Assembly (NCBI GenBank): GCA_937862845.1
Contig: CALMCK010000052.1
Span: 1 to 7,815, forward strand
Origin: an uncultured Burkholderiaceae bacterium
GTDB taxonomy: Bacteria > Pseudomonadota > Gammaproteobacteria > Burkholderiales > Burkholderiaceae
Direction: 5' to 3'
DNA length: 7,815 nucleotides
This document shows, piece after piece, positions 6,301 to 7,815 of the stretch. The notes below the pieces were generated by a model. The model had not been told where the DNA came from. It did not search any database and worked only from the letters and a program-made list of their open reading frames with translations. The position numbers and the translations under genes are program-made. Each line of letters opens with the position of its first letter. Within the stretch, counting starts at the first letter, position 1.

Positions 6301-7047
6301 TCACAGCTGCATCATTTGCAAATGCTCGGCATCGGTCGGCTCAAAACCATGGGCTTGGTAGAAGTCAAAAATTGAATCGACGATGAATTGAGGATCGTCC
6401 GTGATTTTAACGAGGTTGAGGTCTTCGGCGGCGATGAGTTTGTTGCTCAACAGCTGCGCCTCAATCCATGTCCACAAGCCTGTCCAAAATTCTGTGCCGT
6501 ATAAAAATATCGGCATTTTTTTGGCTTTGCCTGTTTGGATTAACGTGAGTGACTCAAACAACTCGTCCAGCGTGCCCATGCCACCAGGCATGACGACATA
6601 GGCGGTGGCGTATTTGACAAAGGCGACTTTGCGCGAGAAAAAGTGTCGGAAGTTGACGGAAACGTTTTGGTAGGGATTGCCCGTTTGTTCGTGGGGCAAT
6701 AAAATATTGAGCCCCACGCTGGGTGATTTTCCTTGAAATGCGCCTTTGTTGGCCGCTTCCATGATGCCTGGGCCGCCGCCAGAGATGACCGAAAAACCTG
6801 CGTTGGAGAGCATGTTGGCGAGCTCTTCGGTTTTTTTGTAGTACGGCTCATCGGGCTGCGTGCGGGCGCTGCCAAATATGCTGACAGCGGGGCGAATGTT
6901 GGCCAATTGCTCGGCAGCATCGACGAATTCTGACATAATGCCGAGTATGTGCCACGACTCGCGTGCTTTGATGAGGCTGGCTCTTTCTAAATCCATGAGG
7001 TGGGTTTCGCTCAAGGTTTGAAGTTTTTCTTTGGCATGTTGGTTCAT
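6301..7047 (-). CDS. LOG-family Rossmann-fold protein (TIGR00730 type)
   Basis: A 248-residue protein of the LOG (LONELY GUY) family. Characterised members hydrolyse nucleoside 5'-monophosphates to base and ribose 5-phosphate; plant and some bacterial members release cytokinins from the riboside monophosphate. Visible signatures are the strand SIFGSAR (56-62), the glycine loop SGGGPGIMEAANKG (89-102), S138-R139-K140 in FFSRKVAF, and PGGMGTLDE (154-162), the substrate-binding and catalytic motif. An extra N-terminal helical stretch of about 50 residues marks the longer bacterial subgroup, which includes nucleosidases such as E. coli PpnN only as distant relatives. Nucleotide turnover is the likely role; cytokinin production is not implied. 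I chose ATG 7047 (MNQHAKEKLQ): the frame continues upstream, but that part would cover the divergent promoter region and is not family-like. GAG lies about six bases before the ATG. Confidence 0.93.
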   Translation of the reverse strand: MNQHAKEKLQTLSETHLMDLERASLIKARESWHILGIMSEFVDAAEQLANIRPAVSIFGSARTQPDEPYYKKTEELANMLSNAGFSVISGGGPGIMEAANKGAFQGKSPSVGLNILLPHEQTGNPYQNVSVNFRHFFSRKVAFVKYATAYVVMPGGMGTLDELFESLTLIQTGKAKKMPIFLYGTEFWTGLWTWIEAQLLSNKLIAAEDLNLVKITDDPQFIVDSIFDFYQAHGFEPTDAEHLQMMQL

Positions 7048-7076
7048 AGTGGGCTCGCTGATGTTGGTGTTTGGCC

Positions 7077-7082
7077 ATTGTA
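7077..7082 (-). promoter_or_regulatory. Candidate -10 box for the LOG gene
   Basis: TACAAT on the minus strand gives a predicted transcript start near 7070 and a leader of about 23 bases. The -35 is poor (TATCCA or TTATCC at 17-18 bases). It lies in the 75-base divergent gap shared with the plus-strand gene beginning at 7123. Confidence 0.45.
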
Positions 7083-7122
7083 CGACAGATGGGCGGTTTT
7101 GGATAATTGACTGGGATAATAA

Positions 7123-7652
7123 TTGATTAAAAATTTTTTTAAGGCCGTATTTAAATTGTGCCTGCTGGGGCTGGCATTGATTGCGGTGTATTTTGTCATT
7201 GCGTTTTTGCTGGTGCTTTTTCCTGAAAATATTCATGAGCGCGCAAGCGAATCATCCATCGAGGCCTATGTCAGAAGCAATGGCGTGCACACCGATGTGG
7301 TGTTGCCGATACGCTCTGCGGATGTGGACTGGACCGTGTATTTCCCAATGACAGATACCCAAACCGCGCCTCTCGATGCGGCCTACATCGCCGTTGGCTG
7401 GGGCGATAAAGAGTTTTATTTAAACACGCCCAATTGGTCAGACTTGACGCTCAGTCGTGCGCTGTCTGCCTTGAGTGGGCGTGTGCGACGCTGTTGCACG
7501 TGACGTATTTGACGCACGCAGAGCTGGGGACGCGTTATCGAGTGGACTTGGATGCGCAACAATATACCGTTTTAAACACTTTAAAAGTTAGAACAACCGA
7601 TAAAACAACGGGAATGGTTATTCAAATAGATGGTGGCCATACGAAACAGTGA
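7123..7652 (+). pseudogene. TIGR02117/DUF2459-family protein, frameshifted and truncated
   Basis: This is the remains of a membrane-anchored protein of the DUF2459 family (TIGR02117, named for a urease-linked subset); its function is unknown. From TTG 7123 (GGGA six bases upstream) the frame gives MIKNFFKAVFK, a membrane helix at about residues 12-33, and family blocks YVRSNGVHTDVVLP (49-62), VDWTVYFP (68-75) and AVGWGDKEFYLNTPNWSDLT (90-109). It ends at TGA 7501-7503. The homology continues in another frame as CATLLHVTYLTHAELG and VDLDAQQYTVL, to TGA 7650-7652. One missing base near 7476-7484, for instance GGGG read as GGG at 7477-7479, would restore the frame as LSGACATLLHVTYL. The C-terminal third, normally with a YxxFNTCNTW-like block, is absent, so repair of the frameshift alone would not give a full-length protein. 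The TTG start has no ATG alternative near it. A sequencing error could explain the frameshift but not the missing end. Confidence 0.8.
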
Positions 7653-7782
7653 ACCCAAAGCAGCCTCTAAGCAAAGCGACGGGGCACGAAACAATCGTGC
7701 CCTGTCTGCGGTTGAAATACTGTAAAGCCTGTAGTCACAGGTATCTGCACATTGCAATCACATTAAACACTTGTTGTCAAAG
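7653..7782 (+). other. Structured tail with no recognised gene
   Basis: After the broken DUF2459 gene there is no recognisable coding sequence. An 8-base perfect hairpin, GGGCACGA-5-TCGTGCCC, sits at 7682-7702, and CCTGT-AGTC-ACAGG at 7728-7741. A terminator follows at 7783. A frame from GTG 7649 stays open to the window edge (about 55 codons, four cysteines) and overlaps the preceding TGA, but its product resembles nothing I know. That frame runs through the terminator stem. The region is probably a 3' untranslated tail, a small RNA or the scar of whatever removed the gene's end. Confidence 0.35.
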
Positions 7783-7815
7783 AACAAAGCCGCTCGAGAT
7801 GAGCGGCTTTGTTTT
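7783..7815 (+). terminator. Strong intrinsic terminator at right edge
   Basis: A perfect 13-base stem is formed by AACAAAGCCGCTC (7783-7795) and GAGCGGCTTTGTT (7801-7813) around a 5-base loop. The T-run begins at 7812 and is cut by the window edge. It should end plus-strand transcription from the 7123 gene or from any small RNA just upstream. The minus-strand reading also gives a stem but has only a broken T-tract, so plus is the likelier direction, although a converging gene to the right could share it. Confidence 0.85.

Noticed and set aside
7048..7236. 63-residue N-terminal extension of the LOG protein
   Set aside because: It crosses the divergent promoter region and the 5' end of the plus-strand gene; its lysine/glutamine-rich sequence is not family-like, and ATG 7047 gives a normal length.
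7585..7600. GTTAGAAC resembling an integron attC core
   Set aside because: It does not satisfy GTTRRRY at the last base and no partner core or integrase is visible.

Overview
This window looks like ordinary chromosome from a betaproteobacterium, most likely in the order Burkholderiales with moderate G+C. That placement is inferred from gene families: a type II (APH-fold) homoserine kinase starting MAVFTQ, a BPSS1780-type membrane protein, a small CHCC zinc-finger protein and a LOG-family protein. I ran no database search. Seven intact or edge-truncated genes lie on the minus strand. One broken gene lies on the plus strand at the right end.

Layout from left to right. Positions 1-2329 hold most of ileS (isoleucyl-tRNA synthetase), whose C-terminus runs off the left edge. 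A 165-base leader at 2330-2494 separates it from a two-gene unit at 2496-3133: a CHCC zinc-finger protein followed by a SnoaL/NTF2-like protein, joined by a TGATG stop/start overlap. This unit has its own good -10 box. Next, at 3216-6168, come an EEP-fold phosphodiesterase/nuclease, a six-helix membrane protein and thrB (homoserine kinase, threonine biosynthesis). They are spaced tightly enough to form one transcription unit read in the order thrB, membrane protein, EEP. The thrB leader carries a terminator-like hairpin. A LOG-family nucleotide-cleaving enzyme lies at 6301-7047. Diverging from it at 7123 is a TIGR02117/DUF2459-type gene that is frameshifted near 7480 and has lost its C-terminal third. 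The last 160 bases hold two inverted repeats and a strong terminator, with no recognisable gene.

The genes do not form one obvious pathway. They are housekeeping functions (translation, threonine synthesis, nucleotide turnover) plus conserved small proteins of unknown role. I found no insertion sequence, CRISPR array, tRNA, rRNA or defence system, and I do not see a convincing new system. The points most worth checking are the decayed DUF2459 gene with its structured tail and the possible attenuator ahead of thrB.
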